Assembly: GCA_023432805.1 (NCBI GenBank) | Contig: JAEYUG010000111.1 | Span: 1-23,161, forward strand | DNA from: Bacteroidota bacterium | GTDB taxonomy: Bacteria > Bacteroidota > Ignavibacteria > SZUA-365 | Direction of reading: 5' to 3' | Length of the DNA stretch: 23,161 bases | Shown: in pieces, positions 8,188-15,976 of the stretch | How the letters are laid out: every line of letters starts with the position of its first letter | Position numbering within the stretch: position 1 is the first letter of the stretch | Program-made: the position numbers and the translations under genes | Notes under the pieces: generated by a model | Seen by the model: only the letters and a program-made list of their open reading frames with translations | Databases searched by the model: none | What the model was told of the DNA's origin: nothing

Positions 8188-9125
8188 GGTGGCGGCATCT
8201 GTTCGGTCCCGTACCCTCGCGGCGGCTCGGGGTCTCGCTCGGCATCGATCTGACGCCGGAGCGGAGTTGCACGCTGAACTGCGTGTACTGCGAGTGCGGG
8301 CGCACGGAGGAGCTGACGCTCGCGCGGCGCGCGTACGTGCCGACCGAGGAGGTGATCGCCGAGCTGCGCGGGTATCTGTCGGAGGGCCCCGCCCTCGATT
8401 CGATCACGTTCTCGGGATCGGGCGAGCCGACGATGCACACGGGTCTCGGCGAGATCATCGCGATGCTGCGGGCGGAGTATCCCCAGTACGCGGTGACGGT
8501 GCTGACCAACAGCTCGCTGCTGCATCTGGAGGAGGTGCGTGCGGCGCTGCTGCCGGCCACGCGCGTGGTGCCGTCGCTCGACGCGGTGTCGGATGGGGCG
8601 TTTCTGAAGATCAATCGTCCCGTGAAGGGACTGACGAACGCGATGGTGCTCGAGGGATTGCGGACATTCGCATCCGAATATCGCGGGGAGTTGTGGCTGG
8701 AGGTGTTTCTGGTGCCGGGCGTGAACGATTCGGACGAGGAGCTGGCGCTGCTGCGTGCGGAGGTGGACCGGCTGGGCGCGACGCGCGTGCAGATCAATAC
8801 GCTTGATCGTCCCGGTGCCGTGTCGTGGATCGCGCCTGCCTCGTCGGCGCGGCTGCATCATGCGGCGGCGATGCTGGGTCCGCATGCCGAGGTGGTGTCA
8901 CGCCACGGTGCAGGTGGCGCGGCCGCGGTGGTGGGTGGCGACGAGTTGCGTGCGCGGATTCTCGCGACGGTGCTGGTGCGTCCCTCGACCGTCGACGACC
9001 TGGTCGAGGCGATGGGTGCCGAGCGCGACGCGGTGACGGGCGTGCTGGATGACCTGCTCGGTGAAGAGCGGGTGATCACCCGCCGCGAAGACCGCGGGGT
9101 GTTTTACGTGGGGAGGAAGGGGTAG
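8184..9125 (+). CDS. Radical SAM protein, COG0731 type
   Basis: The product has 313 residues from ATG 8184, which overlaps the dapF stop (ATGA); a GTG at 8151 would extend it into dapF and is less likely. It begins FGPVPSRRLG and carries the 4Fe-4S motif C29-x3-C33-x2-C36 (SCTLNCVYCECG), then FSGSGEPTMH, matching the COG0731 group related to wyosine-synthesis radical SAM enzymes. Bacterial members have no settled substrate. The last 90 or so residues (from GGDELRARILATVLVRPSTVDDLVE, shown in part) look like a winged-helix domain, as in many relatives. The stop TAG is followed immediately by the first hairpin repeat at 9126. It ends the plus-strand group. Confidence 0.88.
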   Translation: MRWRHLFGPVPSRRLGVSLGIDLTPERSCTLNCVYCECGRTEELTLARRAYVPTEEVIAELRGYLSEGPALDSITFSGSGEPTMHTGLGEIIAMLRAEYPQYAVTVLTNSSLLHLEEVRAALLPATRVVPSLDAVSDGAFLKINRPVKGLTNAMVLEGLRTFASEYRGELWLEVFLVPGVNDSDEELALLRAEVDRLGATRVQINTLDRPGAVSWIAPASSARLHHAAAMLGPHAEVVSRHGAGGAAAVVGGDELRARILATVLVRPSTVDDLVEAMGAERDAVTGVLDDLLGEERVITRREDRGVFYVGRKG

Positions 9126-9242
9126 GAAAGGTCGGTGGACGTCTTCGTCCACCAGACAGGTCGGTGGACGTCTTCGTCCACCCAGCACCCACTGAACACC
9201 CGTCAAGAGTGGACGAGGACGTCCACCCTCCTTTCGAGTGGA
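9126..9242. repeat. Hairpin-repeat array A (three units, convergent gene junction)
   Basis: Two direct units (9126-9153, 9155-9182; tail then arms GGTGGACG/CGTCCACC with loop TCTT) and one inverted unit (9208-9235; loop AGGA on the plus strand, tail CTCCTTTC) fill the gap between the convergent radical SAM and transporter genes. A 26-nt spacer (9183-9208) between the second and third units contains CACTGAACA and GTCAA, as in array C. GAGTGGA at 9236-9242 looks like the truncated start of a fourth unit. No T-tract follows the hairpins, so they are not standard intrinsic terminators, though they fill the only space where both convergent genes could end. Confidence 0.9.
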
Positions 9243-9255
9243 GGTACGCGCTCCG

Positions 9256-10158
9256 TTACAACATCAACCCCGCAGTAATGGCGAGGGCGAGGCAGAGGAG
9301 CATCACGCGCAGGGCGTGGGTGCGGTTGCCTTCCTTGAAGAGGACGATGGGTCCGTAGCCGGCGCCGGCCGAGAGTCCTGCCAGCGTGGCGCCGTACGAG
9401 AGTCCCGCGTGGATGTAGGCTTCCGCAATGGCGATCGATGCGCCACAGTTGGGAATCAGTCCGAACGCGCCGATCACCGCGACCTCGAGCATGTGATTGA
9501 CGCCGAGCGTTCGCACGATGTCTTCCGCATGCATGTACGAGAGGCCGATGCCGATCACGAGCGTCACGCCGTAGACCCACGCAAAGATCTCGCCGGTGCG
9601 GCGAGTGCTGTGCACGAACACTTCCTTCCATGGGGCAGAGTGCAGTTCGTGTTCGATGGTCGCGACGATCTGCGACTTGGCGGGACGCACCTCGCCCGCG
9701 TAGTGGCGGCGGCGCAACACGAGGTCGACCGCGTAGCCGGCGACGATGCCGATGAGCGCTTTGACGCCGAGCAAGCCGAGGATGGGGGTGTAGAGTCCGC
9801 CATGCGCGAGCATGACGGGAATGGCCTCATCGCTGGTGGCGAGGTAGGTTGCGACGAGGGTGCCAAGGGTGATACGGCGGCCGACGTAGAGCGAGGTGAC
9901 GAAGACCGACATCCCGCATTGGGGAATGAGGCCGAGCACGGTGCCGATGAGGGGTCCCCACGCTCCGTTGATGCGCGTGAGCGAGAGCACGTCGAGTCCG
10001 CGATGATGCCAGAGATACTCGAGCAGGAAGTAGAGGATGAACAGCACCGGTATCATCGGTGCGGTATCGACGAGCGTGTGCCAGGCCAGGTCGAGGAAGC
10101 TTCCGCCGTGTTCATGCGCGTGCTGTGCCGCGACGGGGATGTGCTGCGCGAGGATCAT
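9256..10158 (-). CDS. Putative 10-TM manganese/heavy-metal transporter (ArsP_2 type)
   Basis: The product has 300 residues. It is a duplicated membrane protein: GLIPQCG (76-82) in the first half matches GLIPNCG (233-239) in the second, each in a re-entrant or membrane segment. Also visible are ATSDEAIPV (107-115), SAGAGYG (263-269) and a His-rich N-terminus (H6, H13, H15, H17). This pattern fits the family named putative, 10TM heavy-metal exporter (ArsP_2), often labelled putative manganese transporter; the ion and direction are not proven for the family as far as I know. It starts 47 bp after the TonB receptor stop and is probably the last gene of a lipoprotein-receptor-transporter operon. 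GAGAGG directly abuts the ATG. Confidence 0.85.
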   Translation of the reverse strand: MILAQHIPVAAQHAHEHGGSFLDLAWHTLVDTAPMIPVLFILYFLLEYLWHHRGLDVLSLTRINGAWGPLIGTVLGLIPQCGMSVFVTSLYVGRRITLGTLVATYLATSDEAIPVMLAHGGLYTPILGLLGVKALIGIVAGYAVDLVLRRRHYAGEVRPAKSQIVATIEHELHSAPWKEVFVHSTRRTGEIFAWVYGVTLVIGIGLSYMHAEDIVRTLGVNHMLEVAVIGAFGLIPNCGASIAIAEAYIHAGLSYGATLAGLSAGAGYGPIVLFKEGNRTHALRVMLLCLALAITAGLML

Positions 10159-10205
10159 CCTCTCAATATGTCGAATTCACGCGACACATGCGTTCGGGGG
10201 TATCC

Positions 10206-12527
10206 TCAGAAATACACGCGGTAGAGGAGCTTGACGTTGCGGCCGGGCTCGGGCATGACCGAGCGCACACGCGAGAGGTGCACGCGGTATTCGGTGTCGA
10301 GGAGGTTTTCGGCGACGAGCACGAGGGTGTGCAGAAAGATGCCTGTCGAGAGCTGGTACTGCGCGAGGAGATCGACAACGGCGTATCCCGCGGTCGGTTG
10401 CTCGAACTCGCCGGTGCGGTGCTGCGCGGTGGCGGCGCGGAGCGAGGCCCCCAGCACGAGGGGTCCGCGGGTGTAGCGTAGCGAAGTCTTCGCGGTGAGG
10501 GGCGGCATCTGCGGCAGCGGGGTTCCGGTGGCGCTGAGGGTGCCGTGCACGTACGAGGCGGTGAGTGCGACGTTCCAGTGCGAGGCGAAGAGCCACTCGG
10601 CCATGGTTTCCGCACCGGTCAGCACGGCGTCGCCGCCCGCGAACTGGTAGAGCGGCAGCAGGGTGCGGAAGTTGATCGTGCCGGTGTTGCGGGGATAGAT
10701 GTAGTTGGTGAACCCGGTGCGGAAGAGGGTCAGCGACGCGCGATGGTTCTCGCCCTCGTAGCGGGCGAAGAGGTCGAGGCCGATGCCGTGCTCCATGGCG
10801 AGGGCGGGATTTCCGATTTCGTAGGAGTAGGCCGCGAGGTGGGGTCCTTCGCTATAGAGCTCCTCGAGCGCCGGCGCGCGGGAGGTGCGCAGCAGCGTGG
10901 CACCGGCGGCGATCCCCGCACCGAGGTCGTAGACGGCGGAGAGTCCGCCGGAGAAGGAGGCGAAGCTGCGGCGCGAGATGCTTCCGATCGTGCGTGAGGT
11001 GCGCTCGGTGTCGGGCGTGACGTCGGCGATGTCGCCGCGCAGGGAGGCGACGAGGGTCAGATCGCCGAGTGGGATTTCCTCCATCCCATACAGTGCGAAG
11101 GCGCGCTCGACGGAGGCGGGGGTGGTGACGAAGCCGCTGGCGGCGAAGTCGCGCCACTGGGTCCACACGCCCACGCTGCCGCGGCTGAAGGGACCGATCG
11201 CCGCGTGGTGCGCGCGCGCGCCGGCGTTGGCGGTCAGCACGCCGAAGCGTGCGCCGATGATGCCCGAGGCTTCGCGCTCTTCGTGGTAGTAGCGCGCGTA
11301 GGAGGCGTCGAGTTCGATGCGCTGCACGAGGGCGGCGGGAAGGAGTTCGGCGCGGGCGCCGTACTGGCTGCGGGTGATGTCGACGTCGACGCCGTTGGGA
11401 TGCGCGCCGACGAAGCCACCGGGGATTCCGTAGGTCGACGTGTAGGTCGATGCGGAAGCGCCCGCGAATCCCCATGCCCCCGGGACGCTCGCACCGAGCG
11501 AGGCGCCGGTGGTGCGGATGGCGGTGTTGCGCAGGATGCCCGCGGGGGTGGTGATGTCGTCGGTGGTGCGCAGGCTGGCGTCGCCGCGCAGGGCGAGGGG
11601 TCCCGCCGGTACGCGCAGTTCGATGCCGGCGGCGCCACCGGTGTTCACGGTCTCGCCCTGCAGACTGGCGGTGCCGTGCACGTGGTCGGGACGCAGGGTG
11701 GGGATTTCGCCGCGTGCGACGTTCACGACGCCGCCCATGGCGTTGGCGCCGTACATGAGGGCGGCGGGTCCGCGCACGATCTCGATGCGCTCGGCGTTCA
11801 TCGGATCGATGGCGACAGCGTGGTCGCTGGCCGTGGCGGAGAGGTCGCCGGTGCGCGCCCCGTCTTCGAGAATCAGCAGCCGGTCTCCTCCCATGCCTCG
11901 CAGCACGGGGCGTGCGGGGGCGGGACCCATGCTGCGCTGTGCGACACCGGGTTCGTTGTCGATGGTTTCGGCGAGGGTGCGGCCGAGCTGCTGCTGGAGC
12001 TTGCGGCCGGAGATTTCGACGGCGGGTCGGGTGAGGCGTTCGGTGCTGCGGCTGTCGGCTTCGATTACGACGCCCTCGGTGACGAAGGCGGTGGCGGTCA
12101 TGGCGAGCATGACGTCGATCGAGTCGTTTGAGTGCAGGGTGAGTCGCAGCTGCAGCGGCTGGTATCCGACGCGGAAGGCCTTGAGCGTGTAGGTGCCGGC
12201 GGGCACGCGGGTGAAGTGGAAGTCGCCCTCTTCGTGTGCGGTGGTCGAGCGGTTGAGTTCGACCAGGAGCACGGAGGTCCACCCCAGCGGTTCGAGCGAT
12301 TCGCGGTCGCGCACGATGCCGGTGATCGTGCCCGTGGCGAGGTCGGCTGTGGGGCCGGGGTTGGATCCGCCGGCCATGGACTGGGTGCAGAGCGGGGGGA
12401 GGAGGGAAAGAAAAAGAAGAACGCGGAATACGCGAAAGAAACGGAACAGGGTTTGGGGGAACAGGTCAGTCGAAAGGTCGGTGGACGTCTTCGTCCACCA
12501 GAAAGGTCGGTGGACGTCTTCGTCCAC
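10206..12527 (-). CDS. TonB-dependent outer-membrane receptor (start uncertain)
   Basis: Order of parts: signal peptide (LFRFFRVFRVLLFLSLLPPL), a carboxypeptidase-regulatory-like domain (GTITGIVRDRESLEPLGW to FRVGYQP), a plug domain (VLRGMGGDRLLILEDGAR, ERIEIVRGPAALMYGANAMGG), and a 22-strand-type barrel ending in LLYRVYF. Such proteins import metal chelates, vitamins or similar ligands using TonB energy. No ATG, GTG or TTG lies in frame between the hairpin repeats and the signal peptide; the nearest conventional codons are GTG at 12527 and 12530, inside a repeat unit, and GTG at 12572. A CTG at 12464 would give the cleanest signal peptide, and ATG 12374 would remove it. I list 12527 as the nearest conventional choice. 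Neighbours suggest a metal-related ligand. Confidence 0.88.
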   Translation of the reverse strand: MDEDVHRPFWWTKTSTDLSTDLFPQTLFRFFRVFRVLLFLSLLPPLCTQSMAGGSNPGPTADLATGTITGIVRDRESLEPLGWTSVLLVELNRSTTAHEEGDFHFTRVPAGTYTLKAFRVGYQPLQLRLTLHSNDSIDVMLAMTATAFVTEGVVIEADSRSTERLTRPAVEISGRKLQQQLGRTLAETIDNEPGVAQRSMGPAPARPVLRGMGGDRLLILEDGARTGDLSATASDHAVAIDPMNAERIEIVRGPAALMYGANAMGGVVNVARGEIPTLRPDHVHGTASLQGETVNTGGAAGIELRVPAGPLALRGDASLRTTDDITTPAGILRNTAIRTTGASLGASVPGAWGFAGASASTYTSTYGIPGGFVGAHPNGVDVDITRSQYGARAELLPAALVQRIELDASYARYYHEEREASGIIGARFGVLTANAGARAHHAAIGPFSRGSVGVWTQWRDFAASGFVTTPASVERAFALYGMEEIPLGDLTLVASLRGDIADVTPDTERTSRTIGSISRRSFASFSGGLSAVYDLGAGIAAGATLLRTSRAPALEELYSEGPHLAAYSYEIGNPALAMEHGIGLDLFARYEGENHRASLTLFRTGFTNYIYPRNTGTINFRTLLPLYQFAGGDAVLTGAETMAEWLFASHWNVALTASYVHGTLSATGTPLPQMPPLTAKTSLRYTRGPLVLGASLRAATAQHRTGEFEQPTAGYAVVDLLAQYQLSTGIFLHTLVLVAENLLDTEYRVHLSRVRSVMPEPGRNVKLLYRVYF

Positions 12528-12528
12528 C
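12472..12528 (+). repeat. Hairpin-repeat array B (two direct units)
   Basis: Units at 12472-12499 and 12501-12528 are identical: tail GAAAGGTC followed by GGTGGACGTCTTCGTCCACC. They are separated by one A, giving a 29-bp period. They lie between the lipoprotein gene and the TonB receptor on the minus strand and read through in frame into the receptor's signal peptide. Confidence 0.92.
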
Positions 12529-12535
12529 ACGGGAG

Positions 12536-12555
12536 GACGGACGCCCTCGTCCGTC
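12536..12555 (+). repeat. Diverged hairpin unit with compensated arms
   Basis: Arms GACGGACG (12536-12543) and CGTCCGTC (12548-12555) flank loop CCCT, 8 bp after array B. Relative to the consensus, two arm positions changed on both sides, so pairing is kept. The loop is pyrimidine-rich on the same strand as in the direct units; the 5' tail is not conserved. Confidence 0.7.
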
Positions 12556-12607
12556 TTGGTGTGTGAGGACACGATGGATGTGTCAGGTGCTTGTCGGTGT
12601 ACGTGGG

Positions 12608-13066
12608 TCACGGGGTGACGCTCACCGGAATGGCTGGGGTGCGGAAATCGGGGTGACCGGCATGCATGAGGCGGATTTCGAGCGTGGTGCTGCCGGCGGA
12701 CTTGCCCTTGAGCTGGAAGGTCCACCGACCGGCCTCGCGCTCGATTTCGGCGATGTCGTGTGTCGCGAAGCCGAATTCGAGGGTCTTGGTGGTGTCGTCG
12801 GGCTGGAAGCGGTCGCCGTCGGCGTCGAGGAACCAGATGGTGAGGTTCTCGGTGCGCTGGTCGGCCTTGACGGAGAGGGATCCTGTGACGGTGCCTTCGC
12901 TGACGGTGACGAGGTCGGTGGAGCCGCGGGCGATGACGAGTCCTTCAGCCTCTTCGTGGTCGTCAGTGCCGGGGGTGACGGGATTGTCGTCCTTGCACGC
13001 GCCGATGCCGATGGCGAGCAGGGGGATGAGGGTGGCGAGGGCGAGGATGCGTGTGTAGCGTGACAT
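12608..13066 (-). CDS. Lipoprotein of unknown function, metal-operon associated
   Basis: The product has 152 residues from ATG 13066; longer frames upstream only translate the hairpin repeats. It has a lipoprotein signal (LALATLIPLLAIGIGAC, Cys at 22 or 23) followed by acidic KDDNPVTPGTDDHEE. The mature part has repeated beta-like stretches (GTVTGSLSVKADQRTENLTI, WFLDADGDRFQPDD, GRWTFQLKGKSAGSTTLEIR) and ends LMHAGHPDFRTPAIPVSV. The His/Asp motif HAGHPDF could bind metal; that is inference. It is first in the minus-strand operon with the TonB receptor and the 10-TM transporter, so it may act as a periplasmic or surface ligand-binding partner. I do not recognise a named domain. Confidence 0.82.
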   Translation of the reverse strand: MSRYTRILALATLIPLLAIGIGACKDDNPVTPGTDDHEEAEGLVIARGSTDLVTVSEGTVTGSLSVKADQRTENLTIWFLDADGDRFQPDDTTKTLEFGFATHDIAEIEREAGRWTFQLKGKSAGSTTLEIRLMHAGHPDFRTPAIPVSVTP

Positions 13067-13094
13067 GGGAAGTTTCGAATGTGTATGTGTGGGG

Positions 13095-13204
13095 GATCGG
13101 ACGGTGGACGTCTTCGTCCACCCTGTACTCACTGAACATTTGTCAACAGTGGACGAGGACGTCCACCGACCTTTCGAGTGGACGGGGGCGTCCACCGACC
13201 GATC
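13095..13204. repeat. Hairpin-repeat array C (three units, divergent gene junction)
   Basis: One direct unit (13095-13122, degenerate tail GATCGGAC, loop TCTT), then a 26-nt spacer (13123-13148), then two inverted units (13148-13175 loop AGGA, tail GACCTTTC; 13177-13204 loop GGGG, tail GACCGATC). The 64 bp from 13103 to 13166 match 9163-9226 of array A in order, orientation and spacer length. The array lies between the divergent lipoprotein and permease genes, upstream of both. Confidence 0.9.
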
Positions 13205-13355
13205 CTGGGCCGCGGGCGGGGGGGAGGTGCGTTGTGGGCGATGCGAAACATGACAGCTTCAAATATCGTACTGAGTCAATCACGCGGCAAGTCGCGTATC
13301 CCGCCCCGCTTGGTGTCCGTAAAATCCCTATATTGGCGCGAATGGACAGGTTCCG

Positions 13356-14591
13356 ATGAAGACTCTCGATCTTGCTGAAACCATCCGCATGTCGCTCGCG
13401 TCGCTGCGTGCGAACAAGCTGCGGGCTGCGCTCACGTTGCTGGGTATCGTGATCGGTGTGTTCTCGTTCATCGGTGTGATGACGGGCATCGAAGTGCTGC
13501 AGTCGACGATCGAGTCGAGCTTCAACGTGCTCGGCACGAACACGCTCAATGTGACCAAGTATCCTGCCGTGAGCCATGGTCCCGGAGACCGCGAAAAGTA
13601 CCGCAACCGGAAGGATCTGACCATCGAGCATGGTGAGTATCTGCGCGAGAACCTCAAGCATGCGCAGTACGTCAACATCCAGGTCAACAGCTGGGGCGGG
13701 GTGGTGGCCTACGGCAACAAGAAGACGAATCCCAACGTCGGCATCGTCGGAGGAACCTCCGACATTGCACAGGTTTCGAGCCGTGACATCGAGTCGGGAC
13801 GTATCTTCAACGAAGCCGAGCTCGAACAGGGCCGTTCGTTTGCCGTGCTCGGTATGGGCGTGGCGAAGATGTTGTTCACGCGCGAGGATCCCCTCGGCAA
13901 GACAGTGCGGGTCGACGGGCGACCCTACACCGTGATCGGCGTGATTGCCGAGAAAGGCGGACTCTTCGGGGCGAACGAAGACAACTTCGTGTTCATTCCC
14001 TACACCACCTTCGCGCAGCAGTACGGCAAGGCGCGACGGGTGAGCTTCCAGATCAAGGCGGCGGATCAGGCCGATTTCGAAACGATGACCGACGAGGTGA
14101 TCGGCATGCTGCGCGCACTGCGGCGCGTGCCGCCCGGCGAGGAGAACGACTTCGAAATCATGACCAACGAGTCGCTGATCGGCGAAGTGAACAAGCTGAC
14201 CTACTACATCCGCATGGGCACGGGGGCGGTGTCGGCGATCGCGCTGCTCGCAGCGGGCATCGGCATCATGAACATCATGCTCGTGTCGGTCACCGAACGC
14301 ACACGCGAGATCGGGATCCGCAAGGCGCTGGGCGCAACGAGGCGCAGCATCCTGCAGCAGTTCCTGACTGAGGCGGTGGTGATCTGCGAGGTGGGGGGTG
14401 TGATCGGCATCGTGCTGGGACTCGGGGGCGGAAACATTGTTGCGGCGTTGCTCGACATTCCACCGGTGCTGCCGATCGGCTGGGCACTGATCGGGGTGGC
14501 GGTGACGTCGATGATCGGGGTGGCGTTCGGGGTCTATCCCGCGTGGAAGGCGTCGAATCTGGATCCGATTGAAGCGCTGAGATATGAATAG
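13356..14591 (+). CDS. ABC transporter permease, MacB/FtsX family
   Basis: The product has 411 residues with the MacB layout: one membrane helix at about 25-45 (LTLLGIVIGVFSFIGVMTG), a large periplasmic domain, and three helices near the C-terminus, including GIGIMNIMLVSVTERTREIG followed by IRKALGATRRSILQQFLTEA and ending AWKASNLDPIEALRYE. Such permeases couple ATP hydrolysis in the cytoplasm to work in the periplasm (export of lipoproteins, peptides or toxins). No ATPase or membrane-fusion partner lies in the window, so its partners must be elsewhere. TATATTGG at 13329-13336 could be a -7/-10 box giving a very short leader. The stop TAG (14589-14591) overlaps the first bases of repeat array D. 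Confidence 0.92.
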   Translation: MKTLDLAETIRMSLASLRANKLRAALTLLGIVIGVFSFIGVMTGIEVLQSTIESSFNVLGTNTLNVTKYPAVSHGPGDREKYRNRKDLTIEHGEYLRENLKHAQYVNIQVNSWGGVVAYGNKKTNPNVGIVGGTSDIAQVSSRDIESGRIFNEAELEQGRSFAVLGMGVAKMLFTREDPLGKTVRVDGRPYTVIGVIAEKGGLFGANEDNFVFIPYTTFAQQYGKARRVSFQIKAADQADFETMTDEVIGMLRALRRVPPGEENDFEIMTNESLIGEVNKLTYYIRMGTGAVSAIALLAAGIGIMNIMLVSVTERTREIGIRKALGATRRSILQQFLTEAVVICEVGGVIGIVLGLGGGNIVAALLDIPPVLPIGWALIGVAVTSMIGVAFGVYPAWKASNLDPIEALRYE

Positions 14592-14651
14592 TGGACGCGG
14601 ACGTCCACCGACCTTTCTGGTGGACGCGGACGTCCACCGACCTTTCGAGTG
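14590..14651 (-). repeat. Hairpin-repeat array D (two inverted units)
   Basis: Units at 14590-14617 and 14619-14646, each arms, loop CGGA and tail GACCTTTC, separated by one T (29-bp period). GAGTG at 14647-14651 resembles the first bases of a further, truncated unit. The first unit shares the last two bases of the permease stop codon, so the array was placed exactly at the gene end. It fills most of the 82 bp before peptidase T. Confidence 0.92.
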
Positions 14652-14673
14652 CACACATTCACATGGATGACAT

Positions 14674-15930
14674 ATGATGGAACTTCCGAAGATTGAACAC
14701 ACCTGCGTCGAGCGCTTTCTGACCTATGTGGCCTATGATACGCAGTCCGATGAAAACTCGACGACCTTTCCGAGCACGCTCAAGCAGAAGGTGCTCGGCG
14801 AGGTGCTCGTGCGCGAACTGCTCGACCTCGGGCTCGGCGATGCGGCGATGGACGAGTACGGCTACGTGACAGCCACCATTCCCGCCACCAGCGACAAGGC
14901 GGACGTGCCCGTCATCGGCTTCATCGCGCATATGGATACCTCGCCCGAGGTCAGCGGCGCCGACGTCAAACCGATCCTTCACGCGAACTACGACGCAAAG
15001 GACATCGTGCTGCCTGCGGATCCCTCGATCGTGATCACCGTTGCCGACAATCCCGACCTCGCCGGCAAGCAGGGCGAGACCATCATCACCGCCGACGGCA
15101 CCACCCTGCTCGGCGCGGACAACAAGTGCGGGATCGCCGAGATCTTCGACGCGGCCGCCTTCTTCGTGACCCATCCCGAGGTGAAGCACGGCGTCATCCG
15201 CATCTGCATCACCCCCGACGAGGAGGTCGGCCAGGGCACGAAGTACTTCGACGTCGAGAAGTTCGGCGCGAAGTACGCCTACACCATCGACGGCGAGCAG
15301 CTCGGATCGATCGAGAACGAAACCTTCTGCGCCGACAGCATGACCCTGACCTTCCGCGGTGTCAACATCCATCCCGGCTTCGCCAAGAACAAGCTCGTCA
15401 ACAGCATCAAGATCGCTGCCGACTTCATCGCCGCGCTACCGAAGGAGGGCCTCTCGCCCGAGACCACTGCCGACAAGGAAGGCTACGTCCATCCCTACGT
15501 GCTCACCGGCGGCATCGAGGAGACCAGCGTCAAGTTCCTCCTCCGCTCCTTCGAGGTCGACGAACTCCGCACGCAGGAGTCCATGCTGCGCGCACTCGCA
15601 GACGAGACCGTGGCGAAGTACCCGAAGAGTTCGTTCGATGTGAAGGTGGATGAGTCCTATCGCAACATGCGCTTCGTGCTGGATGAGCATCCCCACGTGA
15701 TCGAGCATGCACGCGAGGCGATCCGTCGTGCAGGCGTCGAGCCGCATCTCGGAAGCATCCGCGGCGGTACCGACGGTGCGCGCCTCTCGTACATGGGACT
15801 CCCCTGCCCGAACATCTTCGCCGGCGAGCACAGCTTCCACTCCAAGCGCGAGTGGGTGAGCATCGAAGACATGAAAAAGGCCGTGGCCACCATCATCCAC
15901 CTCGCCTGCATCTGGGAGGAAAAGGCCTGA
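14674..15930 (+). CDS. pepT: Peptidase T (tripeptide aminopeptidase)
   Basis: The product has 418 residues, the usual length for this M20B zinc peptidase, which removes the N-terminal residue of tripeptides in the cytoplasm. Expected metal and catalytic residues are visible: H86 and D88 in AHMDTSP, bridging D149 in LGADNKCG, E183/E184 in TPDEEVGQGT, D206 in TIDGEQLGS, and H386 in GEHSFHSKREW. The substrate-binding IRGGTDGARLS block and YRNMRFVLDEHP are also typical. Two ATGs stand in tandem (14674, 14677); either may be used. It follows array D after 22 bp. No clear promoter was seen; read-through from the permease gene is possible. Confidence 0.96.
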   Translation: MMELPKIEHTCVERFLTYVAYDTQSDENSTTFPSTLKQKVLGEVLVRELLDLGLGDAAMDEYGYVTATIPATSDKADVPVIGFIAHMDTSPEVSGADVKPILHANYDAKDIVLPADPSIVITVADNPDLAGKQGETIITADGTTLLGADNKCGIAEIFDAAAFFVTHPEVKHGVIRICITPDEEVGQGTKYFDVEKFGAKYAYTIDGEQLGSIENETFCADSMTLTFRGVNIHPGFAKNKLVNSIKIAADFIAALPKEGLSPETTADKEGYVHPYVLTGGIEETSVKFLLRSFEVDELRTQESMLRALADETVAKYPKSSFDVKVDESYRNMRFVLDEHPHVIEHAREAIRRAGVEPHLGSIRGGTDGARLSYMGLPCPNIFAGEHSFHSKREWVSIEDMKKAVATIIHLACIWEEKA

Positions 15931-15976
15931 ACCGGCGCGGAATGCCGCCCATTGTGAAAAAAACTCGCAAAAGGTC

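Noticed and set aside
9126..9235. Hairpin arrays as a CRISPR array
   Set aside because: Units are only 28 bp with one-base gaps or one conserved 26-nt spacer, orientations are mixed, there are two or three units per site and no cas genes.
10852..12282. 476-residue arginine-rich frame on the minus strand
   Set aside because: A frame-shifted shadow of the TonB receptor on the same strand, made almost only of R, H, P and A.
13342..13359. Five-codon leader ORF (MDRFR) overlapping the permease start
   Set aside because: Too short to judge, no ribosome site, and it would lie at the very start of the transcript; probably chance.
14590..14646. Hairpin repeats as ordinary intrinsic terminators
   Set aside because: No T-tract follows the stems in either direction, and arrays also lie upstream of genes (13095-13204).
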